Assembly (NCBI GenBank): GCA_937872175.1
Contig: CALMPI010000003.1
Coordinates: 1-64,000 of the forward strand
Source of the DNA: an uncultured Flavobacteriales bacterium
GTDB taxonomy: Bacteria; Bacteroidota; Bacteroidia; Flavobacteriales_F; PHOS-HE28
Direction of reading: 5' to 3'
DNA length: 64,000 nucleotides
Shown in pieces: positions 1-8,088 of the stretch. A program made the position numbers and the translations under genes. The notes below the pieces were generated by a model. The model was given only the letters and a program-made list of their open reading frames with translations. It had not been told where the DNA came from and ran no database searches. Every line of letters starts with the position of its first letter. Position 1 is the stretch's first letter.

Positions 1-169
1 ATGCCTTCGCCGAAGGCTTCGGCAGGCGAAGCAGGGGCAGGAGCAGGAGCAGGGGCAGGAGCAGGAGCAGGAGCAGGGGCAGGAGCAGGGGCAGGGGCAG
101 GGGCGGGAGCAGGAGCAGCTGGAGGCTGTTGGCCCAGGTCCGGATCGCGGGATCCCCGATCTTCGCTCC
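1..169. repeat. GC-rich hexanucleotide repeat and palindrome
   Basis: Positions 31-116 are an imperfect run of GCAGGA/GCAGGG hexamers. Positions 3-17 are a short palindrome (GCCTTCGCCGAAGGC). One frame reads as Gly-Ala repeats, but this follows from the hexamer and there is no conserved protein. The element lies directly upstream of the membrane-protein gene at 170 and may be intergenic repeat or low-complexity DNA. The window starts inside it, so its left limit is unknown. Confidence 0.7.
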
Positions 170-850
170 ATGCCCACCGTCGCGTTCGTCCTGTTCACCG
201 CTGCCGTGCTCTGGTGCCTGGTCTGGTGCTATAAGGCCACGCGCAGCATCACCTTCCTGGCCGTCGTGGTGCTGCTGGGCACGGTCCACACCGTGCTCGC
301 CGCACGCGGTGTCTACACCAACACCACCGCCTTCCCCCCACCGCAGGTCGCGCTGCTGCTTCCCGTGCTGCTGGCCCTGGCCCTGTGCATCGCGCTTCCC
401 GCAGGACGGCGCTGGATCCACGGGCTGCCGCTCTTCGCCCTCACCGCCATCCACGTGCTGCGCATCCCTGTGGAGCTGGTGCTGCACCAGGGCTATGTGG
501 CCGGCCTGCTTCCCCGCGACATGACCTACAGCGGCTTCAACTTCGACATCCTCAGCGGCATCAGTGCGGTGGTCATGCTCCTGTGGCTGCGCAGCAACAG
601 ACCGCCGTCACGCGCCGTGCTCATCGGCTGGAACCTCGTCTGCCTGGTGCTGCTCGCCATCGTGGTCACCACCGCCGTGCTCAGCATCCCCAGCAGCATC
701 CAGCGCATCAACTTCGATCAACCCAACGTGCTGGTGACCGCTCCGCCCTGGGTGCTGCTGCCCGCCGTCCTCGTGCCGGCCGTGCTCTGGGCCCATGTGG
801 CGGCCTTGGTCGGCTTGATCGGGCAGGGCGCGCCGAAGAGTTCCGCATAG
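170..850 (+). CDS. Multi-pass membrane protein of unknown function
   Basis: A 226-residue protein with about six or seven hydrophobic segments (roughly residues 2-20, 27-44, 60-80, 84-105, 127-142, 150-173, 190-215) and no recognisable catalytic motif. It begins with MPTVAFVLFTAA, so the N-terminus is itself a membrane segment. The start at 170 follows a GATCTTCG box by four bases, the arrangement seen before many starts here. No neighbour suggests a role; downstream lies only repeat DNA. I do not recognise the family. Confidence 0.7.
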   Translation: MPTVAFVLFTAAVLWCLVWCYKATRSITFLAVVVLLGTVHTVLAARGVYTNTTAFPPPQVALLLPVLLALALCIALPAGRRWIHGLPLFALTAIHVLRIPVELVLHQGYVAGLLPRDMTYSGFNFDILSGISAVVMLLWLRSNRPPSRAVLIGWNLVCLVLLAIVVTTAVLSIPSSIQRINFDQPNVLVTAPPWVLLPAVLVPAVLWAHVAALVGLIGQGAPKSSA

Positions 851-1618
851 TGCCCGTACCGGTCCTTTCCCCACCGTCATCGCCACTTGTCCTGCACGCA
901 TTGAACTCCCCTCCTGCGCGTGGATCCCTACCACGCGCCGGTCAAGGAGGGGCTGGGGGTGGTAGCGGCTCAGGTACGCCCGGCCCTTCTGCGGTTCGAA
1001 ACCTCCCCGTTCCCCTCCTTGCTCGGAGCAGCGAGCGTTCGCTGCTCAGGAGGGGGCTTGTTCGCGTCTTGTACCCGTCCGGATCCGGGAGACCGCCACG
1101 GCGCCCCACCCACCCGTCCATCGCAGCGCCTCGCAGTGACGGTGAGGAAATGCTCCGCGCTATACCCCAACACGTCATCGCGAGCCCGGCTCTGCGGGCG
1201 AAGCGATCTCCCCGGAAGTGCCCCAGCCTACCTCCGGGGAGACTGCCACGGCGCCCCACCCACCAGCCCATCGCAGCGCCTCGCAGTGACGGTCAGGAAA
1301 TGCTCCGCACTCTACCCCACACGTCATCGCGAGCCCGGCTCTGCGGGCGAAGCGATCTCCCCTCCCAGAACGTCATCCCGAGGCGGTCCGGTTCGGCAGC
1401 TGGAAGCTTGAGGCTAGTGGCCGGTGGCCGGAAGCTTGAGGCTTCGGGCTTGAGGCGAACTCCAGCGAGCATCCGTGTCCATCGGTGTCCATCAGTGGTT
1501 CAGCTCATTCAGCTGGAGGCCTGTGGCCGGAAGCTTGCGGCTGGAGGCCGAGCCCACTATCGCCGTCAGGTCGTCTCTTCTTTCAGCTTTCAACTTTCAG
1601 CTTTCCGCTTTTCCTCCA
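851..1618. repeat. Gene-free stretch packed with interspersed repeats
   Basis: No credible gene. In order it holds: a palindromic module at about 901-970 and another at about 1009-1081, both recurring at 3293-3475; two tandem 127-bp units at 1087-1362; a block of AGCTTGAGGC/GTGGCCGGAAGC-type repeats at about 1399-1548; a CCGTGTCCATCGGTGTCCAT run at 1471-1490; and a TTTCAGCTTTCAACTTTCAG run at about 1581-1605. The long ORFs crossing it are products of GC-rich repeat sequence. Confidence 0.75.
1087..1362. repeat. Two tandem copies of a CGTCATCGCGAG...CGCAGTGACG-type repeat
   Basis: Unit 1 runs 1087-1213 and unit 2 runs 1237-1362, a 150-bp period. Each starts with GGGAGACYGCCACGGCGCC, passes TCGCAGTGACGGT and GAAATGCTCCGC, and ends with CGTCATCGCGAGCCC and GCGAAGCGATCTCCCC. 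The last part of one unit and the first part of the next are inverted relatives (GCGATCTCCC versus GGGAGACTGCC; CGTCATCGCGAG versus CGCAGTGACG), so a transcript could fold into long hairpins. They resemble the dispersed CGTCATTGCGAGC-type intergenic repeats known from many bacterial genomes. Confidence 0.75.
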
Positions 1619-3157
1619 TCACTCCACCACCATCCTCCCCCCGCTCACCCACCGCCCATCCACCACCAGGTGCACATGATAGAGCCCGGCCGGATAGCCC
1701 GACACATCCAGGGTGCAGCGCTTCTCGGCCAGCGTCACCGGCACCGTCCCCACCAAATGCCCCGCCGCACTCACCACGGACACCTGTGCACCGCCAGCCA
1801 GTCCCTCCGGCAGTTCCCACGCCAGCCGTGCCACGTCGCGGGCCGGGTTCGGCGCCACCGTCAGCGCACCGCGCCAGGTGGTCACCTGGCTCTGCAGGCC
1901 CGTGATCAGGTGGCAGCCCGGCTCCAGGCAACCCAGGCTGTCCACCTTCACCACCCACGTGTCCTGCCCGTAGATCGGCGGATCGTTCGGGTTGTTGCTG
2001 CTCGGATAGGCCGTGCCCACGGCAATGAAGCCGCCGTCCGGGGTGGGCATCACGTCGCGCAAGGTCCCTTTCCCCAGCGTCCACAAGCTGTCCGCGTAGT
2101 GGTAGTACCGCAACCACAGGCTGTCGCCCTGCGCCGTTGTGCGTAGCAACACACCGTTCAACGGATCGGGCAGGGAGCTCTGGCCCACCGCGATGAGGTC
2201 CCCACCGGGGCTCACCTCCTTCACGGCGAAAAGCGCATTGTTGAATTGGGCCCCGTCATACGTCTTGTTCCACAGCGTCGTCCCATCCGGATCGACCTTC
2301 ACCAGCGCCAGCACTTGATCTTCGTCCACGTTCAACGTGAAGCTGGTCGCAAAAACCGTCGCGCCGTCGGCGGTGCTGGTCACATGAGCATTGGGGAAAT
2401 CGTTGTGCACGGTACCATAGGTCTCCTGCCAATCCTCCATCCCCAGGCTATCCACCCGGATCAGCCACGGATCGTAGTTCCCTCCTCCCGCATCCAACTG
2501 GCCGCCCAGGTAGTAGCCGTTCCCAGGCGCCAGGTCCACCGTCGTCAAATACTCTGTACGGTTCGGTAGCCCGTAGGTCTGCACCCACTCCAGGTTCCCC
2601 AGGCTGTCCACCTTCAGCAGAAAGCCGTCCAAGCTGGTTCCGCTGGCGCTGGTCTCCCCCGTGATCACGTACCCGCCGTCAGGGGTCTGCATGCCCGTTC
2701 GCCCTGCCCAATCTTCTGGCAGCTGGGTGTAGCTGTACATGGTATCCAGCGCACCTGTAGCGTTGAACAAATACAGCACAGGACTTAGACGTCCCAACGA
2801 GTCCAACTGTCCACCACCCATTCCAATGCCACCCCCGCTGCGCTGAAAACTCGAGTTGGCCCATCCAGAGGATGTCGCGCAGCATGGGGTAACCACCAAC
2901 TCGGCATCAGTCAGGTGTCCATCAAGCCCCAAGCGGAGTACGTAGGCCACCGAGCTGTACACCACCTGTCCATTGGACCATTTCGTGCCGCCGATGGCGA
3001 AGTAGCCGCTATCACCTTGCAGTTCCACTGAGAACCCATTCTCAGCGCGGGCCTGGCCACTGGCATCATATCGGCCCATGAACTCCTGTGCGGTACTCTC
3101 GGTAATGGGCAGCAGGACCCCTGCGAACGCGGTGCTCAGTGTTACAACGAGCTTCAT
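1619..3157 (-). CDS. Secreted beta-propeller-like protein with T9SS type A sorting domain
   Basis: 512 residues with an N-terminal signal peptide (MKLVVTLSTAFAGVLLPI, cleavage near AQ). The body repeats a pattern of 'WSNGQVVYS', 'TPDGGYVITGETS' and 'TPDGGFIAVGTAY', with VDSLG motifs at about 50-residue spacing, as in delta-60/Kelch-like propellers of Bacteroidota surface proteins. The last 80 residues start with LTVAPNPARD and form a T9SS type A sorting domain. The protein is predicted to be exported by T9SS; no enzymatic motif is visible. Its ATG overlaps the stop of a decayed upstream gene (ATGA at 3157-3154), showing that it was once second in a co-directional pair. Confidence 0.85.
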   Translation of the reverse strand: MKLVVTLSTAFAGVLLPITESTAQEFMGRYDASGQARAENGFSVELQGDSGYFAIGGTKWSNGQVVYSSVAYVLRLGLDGHLTDAELVVTPCCATSSGWANSSFQRSGGGIGMGGGQLDSLGRLSPVLYLFNATGALDTMYSYTQLPEDWAGRTGMQTPDGGYVITGETSASGTSLDGFLLKVDSLGNLEWVQTYGLPNRTEYLTTVDLAPGNGYYLGGQLDAGGGNYDPWLIRVDSLGMEDWQETYGTVHNDFPNAHVTSTADGATVFATSFTLNVDEDQVLALVKVDPDGTTLWNKTYDGAQFNNALFAVKEVSPGGDLIAVGQSSLPDPLNGVLLRTTAQGDSLWLRYYHYADSLWTLGKGTLRDVMPTPDGGFIAVGTAYPSSNNPNDPPIYGQDTWVVKVDSLGCLEPGCHLITGLQSQVTTWRGALTVAPNPARDVARLAWELPEGLAGGAQVSVVSAAGHLVGTVPVTLAEKRCTLDVSGYPAGLYHVHLVVDGRWVSGGRMVVE

Positions 3158-3264
3158 TGCACCAATTCGAACTTGGTCACCCCGATGCGGATGCCATCCG
3201 CCTCAAGCACGGCGGTGTAGACACCGGTAGCCAAGTTACGCGTGTCCAGGTGCTCCCGTCCGCT
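3154..3264 (-). pseudogene. Remnant C-terminus of a T9SS cargo gene
   Basis: Reading the minus strand from about 3264 gives SGREHLDTRNLATGVY, then TAVLEADGIRIGVTKFELVQ and a TGA at 3156-3154. This is a typical last 35 residues of a T9SS type A sorting domain (GR..LDTRNLATGVY..L......VTKFELVQ). Upstream the frame passes directly into the repeat module GGGAGACTGCCACG at about 3268. No start codon or body remains in the window. It is best read as the tail of a gene whose 5' part was lost or replaced by repeat DNA. Confidence 0.7.
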
Positions 3265-3538
3265 CAAGGGAGACTGCCACGCCGGCTATCCGGTGAACTC
3301 CCCTCCTGCGCGTGGAACACTCCACGCGCCGGGCAAGGAGGGGTTGGGGGAGGTTTCGACTCAGCCAAGCCGCATGCTTCATGAACGCGGGAACCACCCC
3401 GTGCCCCTCCTTGTGCGGAGCAGCGAGCCTTCGCTGCTCAGGAGCGGGCTTGATCCGAGCGTGTACCCGTCCACCTCAGGGAGATCGCCACGCATCCCTC
3501 CGGGCTGCTCGTGATGACGGTTCGGCAGAGCCTCGCGC
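3265..3538. repeat. Interspersed palindromic repeat modules
   Basis: No gene. Contains a GGGAGACTGCCACG segment (3268-3281), a module at 3293-3365 (CTCCCCTCCTGCGCGTGGA ... CCACGCGCCGGGCAAGGAGGG) and a module at 3401-3475 (CCCCTCCTTGTGCGGAGCAG ... CTGCTCAGGAGCGGGCTTG). The last two match modules at 901-970 and 1009-1081. A final GGGAGATCGCCACG ... GTGATGACGG segment lies at 3480-3521. Each module is an internal inverted repeat. Confidence 0.7.
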
Positions 3539-5758
3539 CTACAGGTTCTCCAACAACCAGTTCGTCATCTGCTCATACAGGAACAGCCGCGTGTTGCCGC
3601 CGTAGATCCCGTGGTTCCGATCGGGGTAGGCGAACTGGTCGAAGGGCTTGTTGGCCTTGATCAGCGCCAGCGTCATCTCCGCGGCGTTCTGGAAGTGCAC
3701 GTTGTCATCGCCCATGCCGTGGATCAGCAGGTACTTGCCCTTGAGCTTCTCCACGTGGTTGATGGGGCTGTTGTCGTCGTAGCCCGAGGCATTGGTCTGC
3801 GGCAGGCCCATGTAGCGTTCCGTGTAGATGGTGTCGTAGTAGCGCCAGTTGGTCACCGGGGCCACGGCGATGGCGGCCTTGAACACGTCGGCGCCCTTGG
3901 TGATGCACAGGCTGCTCATGTAGCCGCCGTAGCTCCAGCCCTGGATGCCGATGCGCGTGCCGTCCACATAGGGCTGCTGCGCCAGCCACTGCGCGGCCGC
4001 GATCTGGTCCTCCGTTTCGTATTTGCCCAACTGGCCATAGGTGATGTGGCGGAAGGCCTTGCCCCGGCGGCCGGTGCCGCGCGGATCCACGCAGGCCACC
4101 ACATAGCCCTGCTGCGCCAGCAGCTGGTGCCACAGCCCGCCGCGGCCCTCCCACTGGTCCAGCACCTCGTTGCTGTTGGGGCCGCTGTACTGCGTCATGA
4201 ACACGGGATACTTCTTCGCCGCATCGAAGCCCGGCGGCTTGATCATCCAGCCGTTCAGCGTCACCCCGCCCGGCGTGGTGAACTGGAAGAACTCCCGCGG
4301 CTGCAAGGCGAAGGGCGCCATCCGCTCGCGCAGGGCCGCGTTGTCCTTCAGCGTCTTCACCAGCTTGCCGTCGGCGTTCAGCAGGGTGATCACCGGCGGT
4401 TCGTTGGCCGTGCTGCGCGTGTTGATGAAGTAGCGGAAGCCCTCGCTCCATTCCGCATCGTTGTAGCCGCCCGGCGGGCTCAGCTGCGCCAGCCCCTTGC
4501 CGCCCAGCCCCACGGCATACACCTCCTGTTCGCGCGGGCTGCGCTTGCTGGCGGTGAAGAGCACCCGCTTGCGCGCCGCGTCCACCCCCTGCACGGCCAG
4601 CACGTCCCATTCGCCCTGCGTCAGCGCGCGCTGCACCTTGCCGTCCATGCTGCACCATTGGATGTGGTTCCACCCGTCCTTCTCGCTGGTGAGGATGAAG
4701 CCGCTGCCGTCCTCCAGGAAGTGCAGGTCGTCCGTCACTTCCACGTAGGTGTTGCTCTTCTCCCGGTAGATCTCCTTGGTGATCACGCCGATCTGCGGCG
4801 GGGGCGGGTAGGCCATCCACGCGGTGAACAGCACCTTCGTCTGCTGCAGGCGGTCCATCAGCATGTACCATAGCACGTCGTCCTTGGTGGTCCACCCGAA
4901 GCGGGGGATGTAGGTCTCGCTGAAGGTCTCGCCCAGGCCCACCGCGCGGGTGACGCCGTTGCGGGTGTCGTACACGTACAGGGACACCGTGCTGTTCTGC
5001 TCGCCGGCCTTGGGGTACTTGAAGCGGTACTCGCGCGGGTAGAGGCGGTTCTCGTAGTAGGTGAGGTCGAACTCCGGCACGGCCGTCTCATCGGTGCGCA
5101 GGAAGAGGAGTTGCGTGCCGCCGGGGCTCCACTTGTAGCCCTGCACCAGGGCGAATTCCTCCTCGTACACCCAATCGGTGGCGCCGTTGATCACGCGGTT
5201 CAGCGCACCGTCGCTGGTCACACGCGTCTCGGTCATCGTGGCCAGGTCCACCACGTACAGGTCATTGTCGCGCACGAAGGCGGCCTTGCTGCCGTCCGGG
5301 CTGAAGGTGGCCAGCCGCTGCTTGCCCTTCGCAGGGTCGCTCAACGGGCGCAGGGTGCGCGTGCCCCGGTCCAGGATGTGGTGCTCGGCGAAATAGCTGT
5401 AGCGGTACAGCGGCTCGGTGCCCGTGCGCAGCATCACCTTCTTCTCGTCGGCGCTGAAGCTGTAGCCGTCCACGTCGATGGGCGTGCTGGCGCCGGCGGG
5501 CACCAGGTCCTGGCCCGCCACCAGGGTGGCCACCTTCTCGCCGGTGCGGTAGGCGTACTGCACGATGGCCGGCGCGCCGTTCTCCTCCTCCAGCGCCGTG
5601 TAGTGCTCGCCGTCGCGCATGCCCTCCAGCCCGCCCACGAACTCGGTGCTGAAGGTGGGCGAGGCCCAGATCTCGCGGTTGGTGAGGGGCTTCTGCGCAA
5701 GGGCCAGAAGGCCCATCGACGAAAGAAGCAGCGCGGCGGGGAGGCGGTGGTGCAGCAT
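3539..5758 (-). CDS. Dipeptidyl peptidase IV-type S9 serine peptidase
   Basis: Cleaves dipeptides (usually after Pro/Ala) from peptide N-termini in the periplasm or at the surface. 739 residues. The start at 5758 is chosen over the upstream 5818 because it begins the signal peptide MLHHRLPAALLLSSMGLLALAQ. The N-terminal eight-bladed propeller (about 30-480) carries the DPP4 marker DWVYEEE. The C-terminal alpha/beta hydrolase has the nucleophile in GWSYGGYMS, the Asp in HGMGDDNVH and the His in RNHGIYGG, so the triad is complete. Length and motifs match bacterial DPP IV. Divergent to the gene at 5860. With the S9 and M42 peptidases further on, it indicates peptide use. Confidence 0.93.
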   Translation of the reverse strand: MLHHRLPAALLLSSMGLLALAQKPLTNREIWASPTFSTEFVGGLEGMRDGEHYTALEEENGAPAIVQYAYRTGEKVATLVAGQDLVPAGASTPIDVDGYSFSADEKKVMLRTGTEPLYRYSYFAEHHILDRGTRTLRPLSDPAKGKQRLATFSPDGSKAAFVRDNDLYVVDLATMTETRVTSDGALNRVINGATDWVYEEEFALVQGYKWSPGGTQLLFLRTDETAVPEFDLTYYENRLYPREYRFKYPKAGEQNSTVSLYVYDTRNGVTRAVGLGETFSETYIPRFGWTTKDDVLWYMLMDRLQQTKVLFTAWMAYPPPPQIGVITKEIYREKSNTYVEVTDDLHFLEDGSGFILTSEKDGWNHIQWCSMDGKVQRALTQGEWDVLAVQGVDAARKRVLFTASKRSPREQEVYAVGLGGKGLAQLSPPGGYNDAEWSEGFRYFINTRSTANEPPVITLLNADGKLVKTLKDNAALRERMAPFALQPREFFQFTTPGGVTLNGWMIKPPGFDAAKKYPVFMTQYSGPNSNEVLDQWEGRGGLWHQLLAQQGYVVACVDPRGTGRRGKAFRHITYGQLGKYETEDQIAAAQWLAQQPYVDGTRIGIQGWSYGGYMSSLCITKGADVFKAAIAVAPVTNWRYYDTIYTERYMGLPQTNASGYDDNSPINHVEKLKGKYLLIHGMGDDNVHFQNAAEMTLALIKANKPFDQFAYPDRNHGIYGGNTRLFLYEQMTNWLLENL

Positions 5759-5844
5759 GGCGGTCAACAAGGGCGGGCAAGATACTTCGCCCGGTCCGCG
5801 TGCCCGTGGCAGCGTCAACCGCCGGTCACCGCATCACGGCACGC

Positions 5845-5852
5845 TACTTTTG
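5845..5852 (+). promoter_or_regulatory. TACTTTTG -7-type box seven bases before a GTG start
   Basis: The sequence TACTTTTG fits the Bacteroidota -7 element TAnnTTTG. It ends seven bases before the proposed GTG at 5860, so the mRNA would have little or no leader. Confidence 0.5.
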
Positions 5853-5859
5853 CAGCGCC

Positions 5860-6435
5860 GTGCACACCCTCGAACCCTTCTGGAACTGGCGCCACCGCTA
5901 CATCAGCGAGGAGGACGAACGTTCGCCCTTCTTCGGCCGCGAGCACAGCGAGTTCGAGTTCACGCATGCCGTGTACGACCACGCCATCCATCCGCAGTGG
6001 GACGAGTTCGGCTCGGCCACGCTCTACCTCAAGGTGCTCTTCGCCGACTACGACGCAGGCTGGGCCGTGCTGGAGCTCATCGGCGAGTGGAACGACCTGC
6101 TCGGCAACGACGTCATGTTCCTCAAGCGCGACATCGTGGAACCCCTGATGGACCAGGGCATCGAGCGCTTCATCCTCATCGGCGAGAACGTGCTCAACTT
6201 CCACGCCAGCGACGAGAGCTACTACGAGGAGTGGTTCGAGGAGGTGAGCGATCGCGACGGCTGGATCGCGCTGCTCAACTTCAGGGAGCATGTGCGCGAC
6301 GACCTCAAGGCGGCCAACATCGACCAGTACTTCCTGCTCGGCGGCACCCTGGACCAGGTGGACTGGCGCACCTTCGAGCCCGAGGACCTCTACGACAAGG
6401 TGAGCGCCTTCGTGCAGCGGCGCATCGGGGCCTAG
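5860..6435 (+). CDS. Conserved acidic protein of unknown function
   Basis: 191 residues from the GTG at 5860; the start is chosen because a TACTTTTG box ends seven bases upstream, and the upstream in-frame ATG at 5800 would place that box inside the gene. No signal peptide and no membrane segment, so cytoplasmic. Rich in Trp, Asp and Glu (EPFWNWRHRYISEEDERSPF, then ESYYEEWFEE). The alternating hydrophobic pattern around FILIGENVLNFH and DQYFLLGG suggests an alpha/beta fold. I do not recognise a named domain. Convergent with the esterase gene, one base from its stop. Confidence 0.75.
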   Translation: MHTLEPFWNWRHRYISEEDERSPFFGREHSEFEFTHAVYDHAIHPQWDEFGSATLYLKVLFADYDAGWAVLELIGEWNDLLGNDVMFLKRDIVEPLMDQGIERFILIGENVLNFHASDESYYEEWFEEVSDRDGWIALLNFREHVRDDLKAANIDQYFLLGGTLDQVDWRTFEPEDLYDKVSAFVQRRIGA

Positions 6436-6436
6436 C

Positions 6437-7582
6437 TCATCCCACGGTGAAGGGGATGCGCAGCTCGGGCCTGTTCCCGTCGCGCACCAGCAGCACGTAC
6501 TGCCCTGCACGCAGGCCGGGCAGCGGCAGCACAACGGCGCCGGTGGACCGTTCCTGCAGCAGCACGCGCCCGGTGAGGTCCACGATGGTGAGCAGGGCGC
6601 CGGCGGCCGGTGGATGTCGGAAGGTGAGCGCATCGCGCGCCGGCACCGGGTGCACCAGCAGCACCGCCGGGTCCTCCGCTTCCGCCACGCTGGTGGCGCA
6701 GGCCGCCCCGGGCAGTTGCCGCACCGAGCAGAAGCCCGCGATGCTCATCGCCGTGTTGAACCCCGGGTCGTTCGGCCAGGCATGGCCCACCCCCTGGATG
6801 CGGATCAGGTTCACCGGCTCGCCCACGCTGCCGTCGCAGAACACCAGCTGGTCCACCGTCGGCGAGATGGGGTAGGGGAGGTAGGCATCTTCGCCGCAGG
6901 TGGCGCTGCCGAAGGAGCTCAACGGCCAGTTCCAGGTGGCGGGGTCATGGTCGGTGTCCGGGTATTCCACCACCGGATCGGGATCACCGTGCACGTGGAA
7001 CAGCGGCACCGGCACGAAGCCGGCCCCGAAGGCGGACATCAGGTAGCTGTTGTCCCCCCACAGGCTGCCGGCCACCGGCGCAAAGGAGGCGATGCGGTCC
7101 GCCAGGTGCAGGGCCAGGTTGTATACCATGAAGCCGCCGTTGCTGTGGCCGGTCACATACACGCGTGTCGCGTCAATGCTGTGCGCGGCGCAGAACCAGT
7201 CGATCAGCTCGCTGATGAACTGCACGTCGTCCGTGGCGCCGAGGTCGCCCACGCCGCCGTGGCCCGGCTGATCGTCGGCGTACACGTTCCATTGCAGGTC
7301 GCCGCCGATGGTGGTGCTGTTGGGGTACACCACGGTGAGGTCGTACGCGTCCGCGGCGGCGTCCAACCCGCTCGCAGCGCGCAGGCCCGCCCCCGTGCCG
7401 CCCGTGCCGTGCAGCGCGATCAACAACGGGCGCCCGGGGGCCACCGCTGCGCCCGGTGCGTGGTAGATGAAGCTGCGGGTGAGGCCCTGCGACAGCAGGG
7501 TGCCGTTGCCATCGAAGGCGCCGGCCATGGTGGGCAGCAGTGCGAGCAGCAGGAGCGGTAGGTTCAGCGCAGGAGCACGCAT
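6437..7582 (-). CDS. PHB depolymerase/LpqC-type esterase with T9SS sorting domain
   Basis: 381 residues; signal peptide MRAPALNLPLLLLALLPTMAGA. The alpha/beta hydrolase resembles the secreted polyhydroxybutyrate depolymerase/feruloyl esterase (CE1) group: oxyanion-side HGTGGTG, nucleophile in GHSNGGFM, acid in HVHGDPDPVV, histidine in GVGHAWPND. The final 75 residues begin VHPVPARDALTF and form a T9SS type A sorting domain, so the enzyme is expected outside the cell or on its surface. The substrate is probably an ester polymer or acylated polysaccharide; which one cannot be read from sequence. Confidence 0.88.
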   Translation of the reverse strand: MRAPALNLPLLLLALLPTMAGAFDGNGTLLSQGLTRSFIYHAPGAAVAPGRPLLIALHGTGGTGAGLRAASGLDAAADAYDLTVVYPNSTTIGGDLQWNVYADDQPGHGGVGDLGATDDVQFISELIDWFCAAHSIDATRVYVTGHSNGGFMVYNLALHLADRIASFAPVAGSLWGDNSYLMSAFGAGFVPVPLFHVHGDPDPVVEYPDTDHDPATWNWPLSSFGSATCGEDAYLPYPISPTVDQLVFCDGSVGEPVNLIRIQGVGHAWPNDPGFNTAMSIAGFCSVRQLPGAACATSVAEAEDPAVLLVHPVPARDALTFRHPPAAGALLTIVDLTGRVLLQERSTGAVVLPLPGLRAGQYVLLVRDGNRPELRIPFTVG

Positions 7583-7617
7583 GGCGTCGGTGGGCGATGG
7601 GACGGCCCAGCGTGAAG

Positions 7618-8085
7618 CTACACGTTCCGCGCTTCGCCCCGGTGCACGGTGGCGAGCAGCTGGCCCAGCACCACCCGGTCGATCGGCAGGCTCACGTCCT
7701 CGATCCGCGCGTTATCCAGGGCCAGCCAGCGGAACACCTCCTGGTCCGCGCCCTCCCCGATGCCCGCGAACGGCTCGGTCACCACGCGAAGACCGGCCGG
7801 GTCCGGGGTGCGAAAGGTGTAGTACACGCTCACCACCTGCATCGGCGTGCTGTTGAAGACGCTCTGCTGGAAGAAGTCGGTGGTGTAGACGTGCTCCAGG
7901 TCGAAGGCGTCCACACCGAGCTCCTCGCGGATCTCGCGCACCAGGCATTCCTTCAACCCCTCGCCGTACTCCAGCCCGCCGCCGGGGAACTTCGTGATGC
8001 GCTGCCCGCGGATCAGTTCGTCGGCCACGAGCACATGCCCATCATGCACCAGCAAGCCGTAAACGCGCAGGGTGAATTGTGGCAT
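7618..8085 (-). CDS. NUDIX hydrolase
   Basis: 155 residues. The Nudix box is at about 37-59: a GGGLEYGEG start, then REIREELGV, giving the GX5EX7REUXEEXGU pattern with all metal-binding acids. It hydrolyses a nucleoside diphosphate linked to some moiety; the substrate is not predictable. It follows the MnmD gene by three bases on the same strand, so the two are probably co-transcribed. Cytoplasmic; no signal peptide. Confidence 0.9.
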   Translation of the reverse strand: MPQFTLRVYGLLVHDGHVLVADELIRGQRITKFPGGGLEYGEGLKECLVREIREELGVDAFDLEHVYTTDFFQQSVFNSTPMQVVSVYYTFRTPDPAGLRVVTEPFAGIGEGADQEVFRWLALDNARIEDVSLPIDRVVLGQLLATVHRGEARNV

Positions 8086-8088
8086 GGA

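Noticed and set aside
1-234. 77-residue Gly-Ala protein
   Set aside because: Produced by the GCAGGR hexamer; overlaps the better-supported start at 170.
385-1905. 506-residue ORF across gene 1 and the repeat region
   Set aside because: Translates repeats and the second frame of the membrane-protein gene; Pro/Arg/His-rich with no domain.
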